Shown: positions 11,903-23,539, numbered from the stretch's first letter. The stretch is 64,000 nt of DNA from Heterobasidion occidentale (GCA_039111635.1 JBCAQO010000009.1:1116001-1180000); one strand, 5' to 3'. The notes: generated by a model from the letters alone, not told the origin. A program made the numbers and translations.

Positions 11903-12528
11903 GCAAAAGCTTTCTCCGTATTATCGTTCATTCTGTCAACTCGTATATATGCATTATTGTTGTGCTTATGATGCTTATGTCGGTGATTGATTGCATATCC
12001 TTCACTCGATTTGGGCCGACCGAGTTGAGCTGCCAGAATGAGCTGAGTTCTGAAGCATGGATTAAGAGTGCTCTGGTGTTGTCCCATCGCCATAGGAAGT
12101 ATATGTGATAGTCGAAAGTTCAGATCTTTCCAACATCATTCCGTAGGAACTATTGTTGAATTCAAAGAAATAATAACCCTCGATTTCCATGCTGTAGCGG
12201 TAGTTTAACGCTTGTCATCGAATGTCTATGGAGGCAAGTATGGGACGAATTCACGAGACTAGATATATTTTATCTGATACCGAAGCAGACTAGGTGCGAA
12301 TACAACGAAATTCTAGAAATATATGGATGATGCCGCGACGTGAATCATAGTTTTAAACTGAGCACTATGAGAAACAACATTGGTATGAAAACAAGCGATA
12401 CAAAGGATAGATCTTTCATTAAAGTCACAGAATACAGATGTTCGTGAAATTCAGCTCCAAAAGGCAGAGGTAATTGCTTGACAATTTGACAGAAGATTGA
12501 CGCAGGGTTGAAGACAACTTGGTCAGGA
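11903..12528. other. convergent intergenic region
   Basis: A 3'-to-3' interval between the dehydrogenase (plus) and YVH1 (minus). It is AT-rich, with no ORF showing conserved features and no repeat found. Confidence 0.5.
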
Positions 12529-14691
12529 TCAAACGATTTCATCGACCTTTGAGCGATGAATACAGAATCCCTGAAGAAAGAATCAGCAAATAGTCTAAGC
12601 GCAGAATAGATCAGTATATGAAGTACCGGCACGACCCATTCCTTGCAACCACAGCACACACCAGCCCAATCATAATTCCCTATCTTGGCGGCACACTTCT
12701 TGTTCGGACATAAAATCTTTCCGCCCAACTCTCCATCCTCCAAAAAGAAATCCATCCACTTCATCTGCAGGTTAAATAAGGCAGGAAAAGTCATCAATGG
12801 ATGCGTGCGACAAGTAACCAGGATGCGAACTGACAGGTTCAACAAAATAGCCAGAACATTTGGGGTTCATGAGGATCGGCGGGCTGATGCTGGCCTTGTC
12901 TCTCGTGGGAGGTTGCATTGGCGTCATACCGAGAGGTGGCGAGCGCAGCGCGGCCAGTTTTGGATTGGCGTACAGCTGAGCTGCGAGATCTGACGGGTGC
13001 TGCAATGGGCTTGGCACAGGTTTGCCTTCGGGTATTCGCTCATAGTGGTTCGACACAGACGGAGAGAGCGGTGCGAGCGAGGGTGGGTGCGCGCGCGAGT
13101 GAGATGGGGGCGCGAGGACCTCGTCGTCGTCTTCATCGTCCTCCGTTGATAATGCAGACATGGATAGCGCTGCTGCAAACCCGCCAAGCATGCCTGCACT
13201 CTCTGACATCGATGGTCTCCGCGGACGAGCGCCATTTGTCGAGTTCCCCCTTGAGCGTGGCGGCGGCGTCTTGCTCGATGGAGACATATCGATATCTTTG
13301 TCCTTCCCTTTCTCTTTGCCTTTGTCCTCCTCCTCATCTGGGCTGTCTTCCGTTTCAAGTGCTGACATTGAAAACGAGGCAGAGAGGCCGCTAAGCGCGC
13401 CGTCCCCGAAACCGCGAAAAGATGGACGACGGGGGCGATTGTCAGAGTTGAGACGTGGACGTGCGCCTGCACCTGAGCCTGAGGATGGGCGACGAGAGAT
13501 AGTGGCAGAAGGGCGACGGGAGGCAGCGGGGGACAATGCGAACGCGGGTGTAGGGGGGCCAAGTTGCCCATGATCGAGCATGTGGTCACGCGTAGCAAGT
13601 TCCGTGCTGTGAGTTTGAAAATCAGCAGTGCGCACAACCAGGACACCTGGGACAAACGGCGGGCTGCTCGAGATAAGCTCACGAAAATGTTGCAACGCGC
13701 CTCGTCCTGTCAAGTTCTGACGGTACCAGAGAACGGGACGTACCGGCACATTTTGCAACGGATGCGTCGTCGGGGTCCGCCTGGCGTGGCAGGTGCAGAG
13801 TCGGTTGGCGTTCGAGGGAAGCGCGCGAACATGTCTGTTTCAGGAGCGGAACCATCTCCATCTACAAGATCAAGATCGACACCGATGAGCTGATTCCAAT
13901 CATCGCACCTCGATGTTCAAGGGAAGCTCACTAAGGATATCCTCAACCGCACGCTCCAGATAGAACATTCTCGTAGCTTTGTCCCGTCGTGACACCTTGA
14001 ACGACGCCTTGTGGAAGATCTCCAATTGCATGAGAAAGCCGTTGTTGGGTCTGATAGAATCATCAGCGCCGAAATAGTGATCACGAGCGAGAGATGCAAC
14101 ATACTGGATGGTCGGACGGACTTTTTTAATCAGTTCTAGGGCTGCGGGGACATCGATATTCTGAGAATACATGAGATATGCAGCCACGATCGTTGCGCTT
14201 CGACCTGAAAATAACGAACTTTCATCAGAAGCCGTGGGCAGATCTAAGTAGACGCCGTCGGTGATTGCAGTCAAACGATCGGAACAATGCGTTTGTGCAG
14301 ATGCTTTCCTGGCGATTGATGTAATGGATGAAGATTGAAGTAGGGGACGTACTCATTCCGGCCTGACAATGGACCAACACTCCTCTATCCTTCTCGAGCT
14401 CAGCCTGGATGAATGTGATCGAAGAAATTAGATGTTGCAGTATATCTGCCTCCTCCGTATCGTCTATTAGGACCTGGTGCCTCGTGAGAGTCTGAAATAT
14501 ATCAATCTAAGAATGCTCAGTTGATGTCTCTTAAACAAGTTGCACACCTCATGAATGGTAAGTCGGCCTCGCATTGCACTTAGGACACTGAAGATGCCGT
14601 TCGCCTTCAATGTCTCAACGTCCTTGGCGCTATGGAGGTCGCCAACCCAGAGGTTCGGTACAACTTGATCCATATGGCTAGAATGTGCCAT
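12529..14691 (-). CDS. YVH1: dual-specificity phosphatase YVH1/DUSP12-like, eight exons
   Basis: Exons (minus): 14691-14548, 14491-14353, 14204-14105, 14050-13932, 13861-13744, 13606-12835, 12764-12627, 12570-12529. Start: MAHSSHMDQVVPNLWVGDL, typical of dual-specificity phosphatases. The catalytic signature HCQAGMSRS (HCx5R) is complete but is split by an intron within its Ser codon. A conserved RIRCKMCR block and a C-terminal zinc-binding domain (CPNKKCAAKIGNYDWAGVCC) identify the YVH1 family. Known YVH1 acts in 60S ribosome assembly by helping release Mrt4, through the zinc domain. Odd feature: a long Ser/Pro/Arg- and acid-rich low-complexity linker (about residues 210-440) containing two related FSMSAL/LSMSAL-type segments lies between the domains. 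The short last exon (GFCIHRSKVDEIV) matches the usual YVH1 end. Confidence 0.93.
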
Positions 14692-14844
14692 GATGTATGG
14701 AGGTTTATACCGAGTTGAATAAGAGTGTGAGGAAGTTTAGGAAAAGAGGTGCCAAAGGGTCTCGTAGTAGCAGCCTAGCAGGTAGTAGCTCAGCTTCTGG
14801 CTATCGAGGATAGCTTATCACATATGTTGGAGGAAATCAAATAT

Positions 14845-14957
14845 GGGCATGTGGTGTAGTTGGTCATCACGTTCGCTTCGCACTTTTATGAGTCCAAGAA
14901 AGGAAATAGCCGTGGGGGTGGTTTGAACAGACTCCGGTTCAATTCCGGACATGTCCA
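14845..14957 (+). tRNA. probable tRNA-Ala (CGC) with intron, or a decaying tRNA
   Basis: Acceptor arms GGGCATG (14845-14851) and CATGTCC (14950-14956) pair over 7 bp, including a G3-U70 wobble, the alanine identity mark. A-box (TGGTGTAGTTGG) and B-box (GGTTCAATTCC) promoters and a 5-bp T stem (TCCGG/CCGGA) are present. The anticodon loop reads TTCGCAC, giving CGC. The 3' half of the anticodon stem is not adjacent, so an intron of about 35-40 nt must be assumed, and the stem then closes only imperfectly (TTCGC with TTGAA). It could be a pseudogene, or an Arg tRNA if the stem is drawn one base earlier. Confidence 0.5.
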
Positions 14958-15244
14958 TTACAACGCGTTGAAAGCGGTTTTATTTTCATGTCCACGCACG
15001 GAAACTAGATTGTTTTCTCTTTCCTTTTATCAAAGGATCATGCACGACTATTGACTTTTCTCTAAATACTATCTCCCCTTGTCTTAAAACTCAGTCAACT
15101 TGTGAGCAGCGTTGAATACTGTATGATGGCAAAAAAAAAGACACACGTCTTATATGTGAATTCCCTTAGAAATGTAGGCTCACGAAACCCAAGGAAATTT
15201 GACTTGCAGCAATATCTTACATCCCTGCGACCGGGCTGCATACT
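14958..15244. other. intergenic
   Basis: No supported gene between the tRNA-like locus and the first hydrolase. AT-rich sequence only. Confidence 0.4.
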
Positions 15245-16483
15245 TTACAAAATGCTCGACAAGATCTCGCAGGTCTTATCAGGCTGATCCCAATGGGGCT
15301 GGTTGGACGATCAGCGGACCCCTTTATTGATCGACCACTGTCGTATTGGAACTTCACTCACAAAATGATTTGCTCCCGGCATCCTGATGGACTCCAATGC
15401 CCTCCCAATGTCGCCCGAAGCCTTCATACTCTCATACAACTTCTCAATTTCCCACGCGCCAGAGGCCATCTCCCAAAGGCTCATATCTCCCCATAGCATT
15501 CTCACTTTACACCTCGGCCACAGGCCTGCGGAGCGCTTGTCTATCGTCTTATGGAGCAGCGCTTGGTAAATTTCAGGTGGTGTGCTGAGGACGAGGGCTT
15601 CCATGGCCATAGCGCCTGCATGGCTTACGCTGGCTTGCTCTTCGGACGTCATGCTATCCATGGTCGAAGTAAAGTCGGGTGATGTTTGTTGAGTAAGCCC
15701 TTTGATATCGCGCGACGGGATATCAGGGTGGGCGTAGTACCCTGATACCCACGTCTGGAACTTCGCAAGGCGCTCCACAGGGCTCAAGGACGTATCACGC
15801 ATGGGATGGTAGAACCCGGGAGGGTCCGAGAAGCCAAATGCCCATCGTGGGGTATCTGTGCCATATCATGTGAGCATGATCGAAACAAGCATCGGAGCAT
15901 CAAAAGGGATTATTACCAAAAATGCACAGCGCGCGGAAGTAAGGCTCCAGAGCTGCCTGGATCCCTGCTGGCACCTTGTCTTGGAGCGCCAGAAGACCGA
16001 TAGTCGACGTGGTCCCGGACGACCATCCCAACAAGACGATCCCACCTTCTGGCTTATTATCTTGGGAGATGGTATACGTCGGGATATTTTCCTTCTGCAC
16101 GAACCAAGCCATGAATTCGCCGAGTTCCAAGGCTCTCTGCTCGAAGTAACCTGCACGCGTCGTGTTATTGAAGCTGGCTATGGCTTCAAGGTCAGACTCA
16201 GAAAGAGGCGTCGTTCCAGGATACCCTCTGCGATTGACGAGGACAAGGCGAAGTCTGTGAGCTGCTGCAAAAGGCAGCATGCGGCGAAAGATACCTGGTC
16301 AACCCAAAAGACGAGTTAAAGGAATGTCAAAAACTACTGATTTCGAGGGAAAACACGATACATACCACCAGGCATGCTAGTGCCGTGAACTAAAATGACA
16401 GTCAGGTAGCTGCCTTCCAATTCACCCGTGTCGACATAGTAAAATTGGTTCCCTTGTTTATCGATGATGGGAGAGACAGGCAT
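15245..16483 (-). CDS. alpha/beta hydrolase, paralogue 1 of 3
   Basis: Exons (minus): 16483-16366, 16294-15917, 15855-15362, 15298-15245. Seen: oxyanion-hole motif LVHGTS (about residue 32), nucleophile elbow GWSSG (GxSxG, about residue 120), and a C-terminal GANHF with the catalytic-type His, followed by HWDQPDK in the last exon. The acid is probably in the LWGDMS segment. The product is about 347 residues, soluble, with no signal peptide. The fold covers esterases, lipases, epoxide hydrolases and others; the substrate cannot be told. Exon lengths 118/378/494/54 match the two paralogues at 16696-17909 and 19958-21182 almost exactly, so the three arose by local duplication. Confidence 0.85.
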
Positions 16484-16516
16484 AGTGGGTCGAAGGATCT
16501 TACATACAACGTCCTG

Positions 16517-16524
16517 TTTTATAT
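16517..16524 (-). promoter_or_regulatory. TATA box of hydrolase paralogue 1
   Basis: The minus strand reads atataaaa, 34-41 nt upstream of the ATG at 16483. All three paralogues have a TATA-like box close to the start codon, which implies a very short 5' UTR. Confidence 0.45.
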
Positions 16525-16695
16525 GCAGATCTAGTCCAGTCACATGGTCAGCGCTCGGTGTGAACAGGTGGCCGTCTGGAATCAGAGGCAGTGACCTCTA
16601 GCCTTCGTGATCTCTCTATTGCTGACTTTCGACCCATGCTGAAAAGCACACTGCAGGAATTCAAGCTAAATAGGCATTTTATCTGATACTAATGC

Positions 16696-17909
16696 CTATA
16701 TAATCGTTGCCAAAAGACGTGTCAACCGCTCTGGTTCATCCCACTGAGCCTAGGGTGAAGAACGCTTAGCTAGCATTCGATTGTTGATTAAGCAACGTAC
16801 GCAATGATTAGCCTCGGTCATCATGTGAAATTCCATAGCCCTACCGGAAGAACCATTGGCGCGGTTCTCATCGTACAGAGCTTCCAGTTCCCACAACACA
16901 TCCAGCGTTTCCCACAAGCTCTCGCTGCACTGAAGCAATTTGACCTGCGTTCCTGGCCATACCCTGGCCATTTCCTTGTCGAACAGTGCCTTCCGCATGT
17001 GTGCTCCGAATACGTCTGGATCAATCGTGCGTACGAGAGGTTCTGAATGGAACAGTGCCGTGCGAGACGTCACTGCGTCGATCTCCTCAGGCGTCATGCG
17101 GCTGAATGTGGCTACCTTCTCCTTCACAAGCACTCTATCAGTAAGGCCCGCAAGCGAACGGGCCTCTATGTTTGGATGCTGGTAGTAGGCAGATATCCAG
17201 CTCTTGAAAACCTCAAACCGCTCGTGTTCGGTCTTGACGGTATAGAAAGGTCGAGAAAAACCCTCAATGTGGGGGTAGCCTATGGCCCAGCGAGGGCCAT
17301 CTAGAATATCCGGATGAATGAATCCAACAAAAAAACATTTTGTATGAGACAGCGCACCATAAAATACATAAGTCCTAAAATAAGGCTCGAGCAAGTTCCT
17401 GTTTTCAGACGATACCTGATCGAGGTGAGCGAATAGGGCTAGGAATGTTGCGTTCGCCGAAGACCACGCTACGACGGCGAATCCCCCTGCCGTTTTTCCG
17501 TCTGCATGAGAGATCGGCGGGATGTCTTGCGATTTGACAAACCAGGCCAGAAACTCTACGATCTCGAGACCTCGAGCAGTCATGAATGCGGACTGCGCCT
17601 CAGGTGTCGAGCCTTTGCCGATCGTGGCCAGTTCTTCGTCGGAAATAGGTGTCGAGCCAGGATAGTCTCTCCTGTTCACCAAAACGACTCGCAGATTGTT
17701 CTGCGCTGCGAAAGAAAGCATGGGACGAAAGAAAGCTTGAGCATATTATAATTAGTTCTCTTTAGGTCCATGATGCAGAGGCACGACGTACCACCGTGTA
17801 TGCCAGTGCCATGCACTATGATGAGGGTCGTATACGAGATACCCTCCAATGCGCCTGTGTCTTCATAGTAGAGCTGGGTGCCTTTATTATCCACAGGTGC
17901 AAGGGGCAT
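16696..17909 (-). CDS. alpha/beta hydrolase, paralogue 2 of 3
   Basis: Exons (minus): 17909-17792, 17735-17358, 17300-16801, 16749-16696; about 349 residues. Seen: IVHGTG oxyanion motif, NRRDYPGSTP block shared with the other copies, nucleophile elbow AWSSA (GxSxG degenerated to A-x-S-x-A), and C-terminal EANHC-AQWDEPE. In place of the GxSxG glycines of copies 1 and 3 it has alanines, and the acid segment reads QCSES. Ala at the elbow is tolerated in some hydrolases, but activity may have changed. Same strand as paralogue 1, with 213 bp between them. Confidence 0.85.
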
Positions 17910-17947
17910 GGTGTATAATTAGATAGCCTGCGCTTACGCCGAGTTGC

Positions 17948-17956
17948 CCTTATATA
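17948..17956 (-). promoter_or_regulatory. TATA box of hydrolase paralogue 2
   Basis: The minus strand reads tatataagg, about 40 nt upstream of the ATG at 17909. It has a good TATA consensus and the same placement as in paralogue 1. Confidence 0.5.
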
Positions 17957-19894
17957 CTAGACCGCAACCGTGGAGGACGATCTTCTGATGAGTTATTTGG
18001 CAGAGTTTTCTCATGCACGCTGAGCCAGGTGATCCAGATTCGAGTCCAATTCCTTGAAGAGAAGTCCGCTGTCAACAATGGATTAACCGGCACATGTAAG
18101 AGTACGAACCACTGTGGTCTCGAAACCGAGAGACTTCTAAGCACCTGCGCCCGAATATTCTTAAGACTCACACGAAACGACGCAGGAAGTTTACACGCGG
18201 AAGCCGTCCTCCACTTGCAGTCTTATGCCAAAACCGACATGCTCCAGACAGCACAGATCACGATAAGCCTTCAATTGGATAAAGGCCAAAGTTGTCCTGT
18301 CGACCGGCCGGCGAATGTTGGAAGAGCTCTGGTACATGCAGAAGTAGATATATGGGAGTTCTCGTTGAGCAACTAGAAGGTTGACTCGATGATGGGCTTT
18401 AAACCTCGAGCGGGTGCTCAATGCCAGCTGGTGCTATGCAGTGTGGATGCAAGATTGAGGAAAGTCACGGAGAGTCACGGCCGCTCGCGGCCGCCGCATC
18501 CGGTCCGGTCTTCCGGGCCTCGAAGATAGTCACACTTGCGACTTACCTTCATGCAGACTCAAAACAGCTACATCACCCTTTCTACTCCAAAGATATGGCT
18601 TGCGCTCTGAATCTCAATGGGATGTCATCAGGATGCCTTGAATCAGCACGAACCACAATTTTCTGAGAACGTTAGAGGAGGACGGGTCAGAGGCCAGAGC
18701 AATACAGTGCGTATCCATATATTCATGTGTGTGTGTGTGTGTGTGATCATATATTAACGTCTAGTGACGGCGCGCCGTATGTCTCCATATATTCATATAC
18801 CACGCTCTTTATCAACTCATTCTCTCCTCATATAATTACGCTCAAGTGTCCTTCTTACATGTCGGATATCCCAGATGACACTCACAATTGAAGTAGACCC
18901 TCTAGCGGTTGATATATGTGCGGGAGGTTTCTCTTGAACATATCGCTTCTCTTGCAGAGTGGGAGACGCCTAAGACTTCAGTACTTCAGTGCTCGATCTT
19001 AGCCACTGAGTGTTGGCGGCGTGGGGGTTTCAAACCCTCCCCACTCAATTCCTGACATGGGCCGAGATATTCATCGTTCTCATCCTAGTGTAGACTGTTT
19101 TCTTTCTTCAGATCCCTGTCGCAAGCAAGATCGGAACAGGTCCAATCTTGTTCTTATGGCTTGCGGCGAACAAGAGAGTGGGAAAACTTGCTACTCAATC
19201 CTGGAAGGTTTTGTCAAGGTGGCGTAAATCACAGCAAGTTGATTGCGTCCGATACTTACCTTCTTTCAGCGAATCAGCTTGCCGGTCATCGATTGTCATT
19301 TGCCCAATATCCATATCTCGCTGACACACACTCATCCAAAGATAGCCTTCTTTAGAGCATTTACGACAAGACTTTCACTCTTTATTCGATTCTTCAGCTG
19401 CGCTTGAGAACGATAGGACGATTTTATGTTCTCGTGCAATCAGTTTGGTCCTATACATCGGCTCCGACTCGGGGGCTTATAAGTGTACATAGATCGTCTA
19501 TCACCCGCTGCCGTAAAGTAAAGGCAGCAAAGCTAGTTCGTCGTCCATAACTTCCGAATCTTTGGCATCAGCGATACCAAGCTTCTAGCGCCCAAAAGTT
19601 CCGTGTCCGACTTGCAGTCAGCTGATTGATTCAGCCTCGGGAGCGCCCATAATGACGGCTTGCAGACCTCGCGATGTAGGTCTATCGCATCTTCAAGATT
19701 TGACCATATGCTGTTTTGTATCTATAGAATGCCGCCTCGGTTCATCGAGCAAAACAGATGGCCCGTTGGCACAATCTGTTCGTGTGCTGGACCAGCCCTT
19801 ATTGTGCCATGATATCAGGTAAGGTTCGGGATCTTCGTTTTACATTGCGGTTGACAGCTTGCGACCACTCGAGAAGCGCCTTTGGAGCGGCCTT
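17957..19894. other. intergenic between hydrolase paralogues 2 and 3
   Basis: About 1.9 kb with no gene that can be supported. It holds a (TG)10 microsatellite at 18726-18745 and scattered short ORFs without conserved features. The two flanking paralogues diverge from here. Confidence 0.5.
18726..18745. repeat. (TG)n microsatellite, 10 units
   Basis: Uninterrupted TG dinucleotide tract seen directly. Confidence 0.9.
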
Positions 19895-19900
19895 TATAAT
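19895..19900 (+). promoter_or_regulatory. TATA-like box of hydrolase paralogue 3
   Basis: TATAAT about 60 nt upstream of the ATG at 19958. It is weaker than the boxes of paralogues 1 and 2. Confidence 0.35.
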
Positions 19901-19957
19901 ATGGAGCGCTCGATGTGCATCGCTCAGAGACCACTTTATCACCTCTCAGATTTTAGC

Positions 19958-21182
19958 ATGCCATACGGACCCGTCGACGACAAGGGCACGCAGCTCTACT
20001 ATGAAGAGTCGGGGTCTCTCGAAGGAGGCTACCTGACTGTCGTTCTTGTCCATGGCACAAGCTTCCACGGAGGTAAGGATTGCATTTGTAATCTTGAATA
20101 TGGATGAGCTTGACACTTTACCAGCTATCTTTCATCGCATGTTCCCCTTCGCAGCTGCACACCGCTTGCGCCTCGTAGCTGTCAACCGACGCGACTACCG
20201 CAATTCGACTCCGCTCTCTGAAGAGGACCTCGCGCTGCTCAGCAGCGAGGACGATGGTCGACGCACGGAGTACTTTCGCCGGCGAGGCTTCGAGCTAGGT
20301 CGCTTTCTTGCCTGGTTTGCGAAAAAAGAGGACATACCACCCCTCAGCATCTCTGAGGATGGAAAGGAGGAAGGCGGAATCGTACTCGTCGGGTGGTCGT
20401 CTGGAAACACTGTCGTGCGCCCATTGTTCGCGTATGCAGACGAAGCTCCGGAAGATTTAAGGATCGCCCTCGAACCATATATGCGCGCGTACGGTTTGTA
20501 CGGTGAGACTTGAGGGATTTTTTTCGGTGAACTCAAAATAGTACTGAACTGGATGTAGATGTCCCTCGCCGCCTTTGTGGCTTTCCGGATATCGCTGGCT
20601 TTTTTCGCCCCTTCCTTGACAATTCTGAGTTGCCCCCAGAACAGCAACTCGCCTGTTTCGAGACGTGGGTATCAGGCTACTACAGCCACCCCGATGTCAT
20701 GTCTCGCAACATCAAAGGCTTAACGCAACAGCTCCCGGCAAATGTCGCGCTTGGAAAGCCACCCACTCTGGCCACGATGACGCCGGAAGACAAGGTGGCC
20801 GTCATGGACCCCGCACCAGTCCAGGGCCACGAGATGTTCATCAACTCCATGCCCCACGAAGTCTATCTGCGCGGCGTAAACAGGATGTTCGAGAAGAATG
20901 CGGGTAGTGTCTGGCCACGGTGCAAGGTGAAGATGATCTGGTGCGAGCAGACTTTGGGCGAATGCGTGACGGGCGCTTGGGATCTCATCGACTTATATGA
21001 TGAGAAGGCGAAGAAGGGAGAGGTCACCCGCGTCATGATCACCACTTCGTTACCTGGTGCAAATCATTTCGTAAGTTTCTATTCTATTGACAATGCAAAA
21101 GTTATTCATCTCAATGGCTTTGATGTAGATTCACTGGGACGAGCCAGAGAAAGTCGCGTCAATTTTCGCCGACTTTTTATGA
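19958..21182 (+). CDS. alpha/beta hydrolase, paralogue 3 of 3
   Basis: Exons: 19958-20072, 20125-20502, 20559-21070, 21129-21182; about 352 residues. Seen: LVHGTS oxyanion motif, NRRDY block, nucleophile elbow GWSSG, and PGANHF followed by IHWDEPEK in the last exon. Exon 2 (378 nt) and exon 4 (54 nt) have exactly the lengths found in both minus-strand paralogues. It is inverted relative to them. The start MPYGPVDDKGTQLYY aligns with MPLAPVDNKGTQLYY of paralogue 2. It is a soluble hydrolase of unknown substrate. Confidence 0.87.
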
Positions 21183-21326
21183 AGATACTCGTTCGATGTG
21201 CCATCAACTTATGTTTATATATCGGTCCGAAATATGTGAAATATATATTGAGCAAAATTTGCGTCCGGTAATCACTGTCCAGCAGTTAGATGTATAAGTA
21301 ATGTGTTCCACGATTCTTCATATCGT

Positions 21327-22331
21327 CTATATGAGACATGGCTTGACATGGACAACATCGGCGGCCTTTGTCGGCTTCCAGCACACTGGGCACGCCAGGT
21401 ATTTGTTCAGGTGCTTCCGAATACACCTACAGAGGGAAAAGGGTTAGCGTTGCCCAATAAAAAATTAAAACTCAAGGTTTACCTCGTGCAGAGGAGATGC
21501 CCGCAACCCAAGGTGGCAGTAGAGGTTGGGTATTTGAGACACACTGGGCAGGTGACATGGACACCGGTGGCGATGTGTTTCTGATGTTCAGAGAGCTTTG
21601 GGTAGGATTCCATATCTTGATCACGGACAACATCGACAAGCATGCAGGCCCTCATGTCAGCATTCTGAAATAACCGGTTTAGTACATCGAGAACATGATG
21701 AATAGATGAACGTACGAGCTGGGACTCATGGTTGGCTAGCGAAGCGGCCGTGTCTTCGTCAGTATGTTCCCCAGACTTCTCCTCGTCGTTCAAATATTCG
21801 TCGAAGGGCGATTTGACGGTCTCATCGCCATACAAAATCTTGTGACGCTCGTTCTCCTGAGGGAAAACCAGGCGACCGTATTCGTCCTCCCAGCCTTCAG
21901 GCAGATCTTCAAAGTCATCAAAGTCGTCTTCGTCGTCTTCGTCATCGCTATCATCACGATGAACTGCGGCGACTTCAATGTGCTGAGACGATATGAGCAT
22001 GTCAGTCGTGCTCGATAGGGGTCAGAGAAAATAGGGGCTCACCACTTTAAACCCAGCCGCAGTCTCAAAGAACTTCTCGCATACAGTGCAGTAGTGGTGC
22101 TTGTTCGACGTCACGTAGTGCTGTAGTGAGAGGTGAGCATCTGAACTTTGGATAAATGAGAATGCGACTTACATTGCGGAGCGCGTTCATGTGAGCGAAG
22201 CGCTTTTGACAAGGCTCGCATTGGGGGTGGTTTGCCGACTTCTGGATGTGCTCTTCGCGAGCACGCTTCGAAACAAAGTACTTGTCGCAGACAGTACAGT
22301 AAAAAACATTGAGGTTCATTGCGCCGATCAT
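21327..22331 (-). CDS. C2H2 zinc-finger plus C-terminal RING-finger protein
   Basis: Exons (minus): 22331-22173, 22120-22043, 21982-21716, 21664-21483, 21426-21327; 261 residues. The N-terminus has tandem zinc-finger-like units (YCTVCDKYFVSKRAREEHI, CEPCQKRFAHMNALRNH, YCTVCEKFF). A strongly acidic middle (DDSDDEDDEDDFDDFEDL) follows. The C-terminus is a complete C3HC4 RING (CPVC, CGHLLCTRC, CPVC) that only forms after splicing the last exon. A RING implies E3 ubiquitin ligase activity; the fingers may bind RNA, DNA or protein. I do not recognise a named orthologue. The start could also be Met at 22319, five residues in. The last two introns sit within the RING half. Confidence 0.82.
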
Positions 22332-22921
22332 GTCGAGTTAAGTGTTGGATGTGATAGAGTTGATTGTTGTGGTATGAGTCTAAGTTGTGATGCGTCTAAA
22401 TCCAACACTTGGCCGGTCTTATATACCTGTGGATGCGGCTGTGCCGTATGTGCGTCATCTTGAAGTTATGGAGAAGGCGGTGAAGCTCAATAGCCTAGAA
22501 TCCCAGCGGAGGTTTCACTCGGAAGTGGTGAGACATGAGAATGTCGGATGAGGGCTAGTGTGTTGCAGGCTCTCTGCTGCTGATAGGCTGTCTTTGGATG
22601 TATCATAGAATCTAGCAGGCTCGAAGGTCTGTGTTTCCGGAAATTTGAGAGAATAACACCCCTCTGCTGGTGCGGAAGCCTGGAATGCGCATTCGAGGGG
22701 TCAACAGAAACCTGATCACGTGTGCGCGAGGGCAAATCACGTAATATATTACACAATACCTATAATGATACATTTTAACGATCGACACGACTCGAGTCTA
22801 CAAAACAAAACAATGAGAGAGTGACGTGAACGTTGTACGTTGGAGAGAAGAAATCGATGCGACGAACGATACAAAAGGGCCCACACAATAGCCCAAAGGT
22901 TAACAAGATCTACATGAGCGC
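22332..22921. other. intergenic between two minus-strand genes
   Basis: No supported gene or repeat in about 590 bp. It should hold the promoter of the C2H2-RING gene and the 3' end of RPC19. Confidence 0.4.
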
Positions 22922-23539
22922 TTAGCTCTGCTCGACAAATTTCTCATAGTGATCCTGCTCAAGGCTAGCTCTGTATGCATCTTCTATGCTTTCGTACAGA
23001 GTATCGAGGTCATCGAGAGCAGTCTGAAGTGCCGTTAATGATGACAGATTGTCTGCGCGAAAGAAAACAATGCGTTTGACGGGTAAGGACAATGGCAAAA
23101 CACTGAGAGACGAGAACAAAAAGTGCTTTAGTGGAACACGTACCATACATCTGTATGCGCAATTGAATGAGATTTTCCGAGGGGTGCGGGACGCTGGGAA
23201 AGGGTCAGGAGGACGAAACCGAGTAGTGGGTTCACAAATGAAAGGGCCGACCTGTACCCACAAAACTCCACCTTCGGACTTGACGTGACTTTTGTCAGAG
23301 ATACACAACTACACAATGACAATATCAACGCACTTTTTCATGATCATCCACCTTAATGCATTGCCAAGTGTGTGGCTTTCGTCGAAGATCTGATATGTTG
23401 CAGCAGAAAGGTCTGGCTCCGCGCCTTGCATCTGTTCAGGAGACAAAAACAAGATATGGATTTGTCAATCTACGCTTTTCAATCGTGAGAGGCCACGAGA
23501 GGGACTCACGATACGGATTTTAGGTTGTGTTTCCGCCAT
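22922..23539 (-). CDS. RPC19: RNA polymerases I and III subunit AC19/RPC19
   Basis: Exons (minus): 23539-23510, 23431-23334, 23278-23252, 23193-23144, 23052-22922; 111 residues, matching the family's small size. After splicing the protein shows the RpoA/Rpb11-like dimerisation fold signature: DESHTLGNALRWMIMK, then NPKVEFCGYSVPHPSE, then a C-terminal helix (LTALQTALDDLDTLYESIED). AC19 pairs with AC40 to nucleate assembly of Pol I and Pol III. The gene is made of five very small exons, one of 27 nt, so automated prediction may miss it. The intron-1 acceptor gives the internal MQGAEPDLSA start of the conserved body. Confidence 0.92.

Noticed and set aside
12918..13573. Plus-strand ORFs opposite YVH1.
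   Set aside because: Shadows of the low-complexity linker exon; the YVH1 model with intact motifs and introns explains the region.
18990..19070. Possible second tRNA-like copy, resembling the tRNA-Ala locus (shared GCGTGGGGGT and CAATTCC.GACATG).
   Set aside because: No A box, no acceptor pairing and a disrupted B box; similarity too short.
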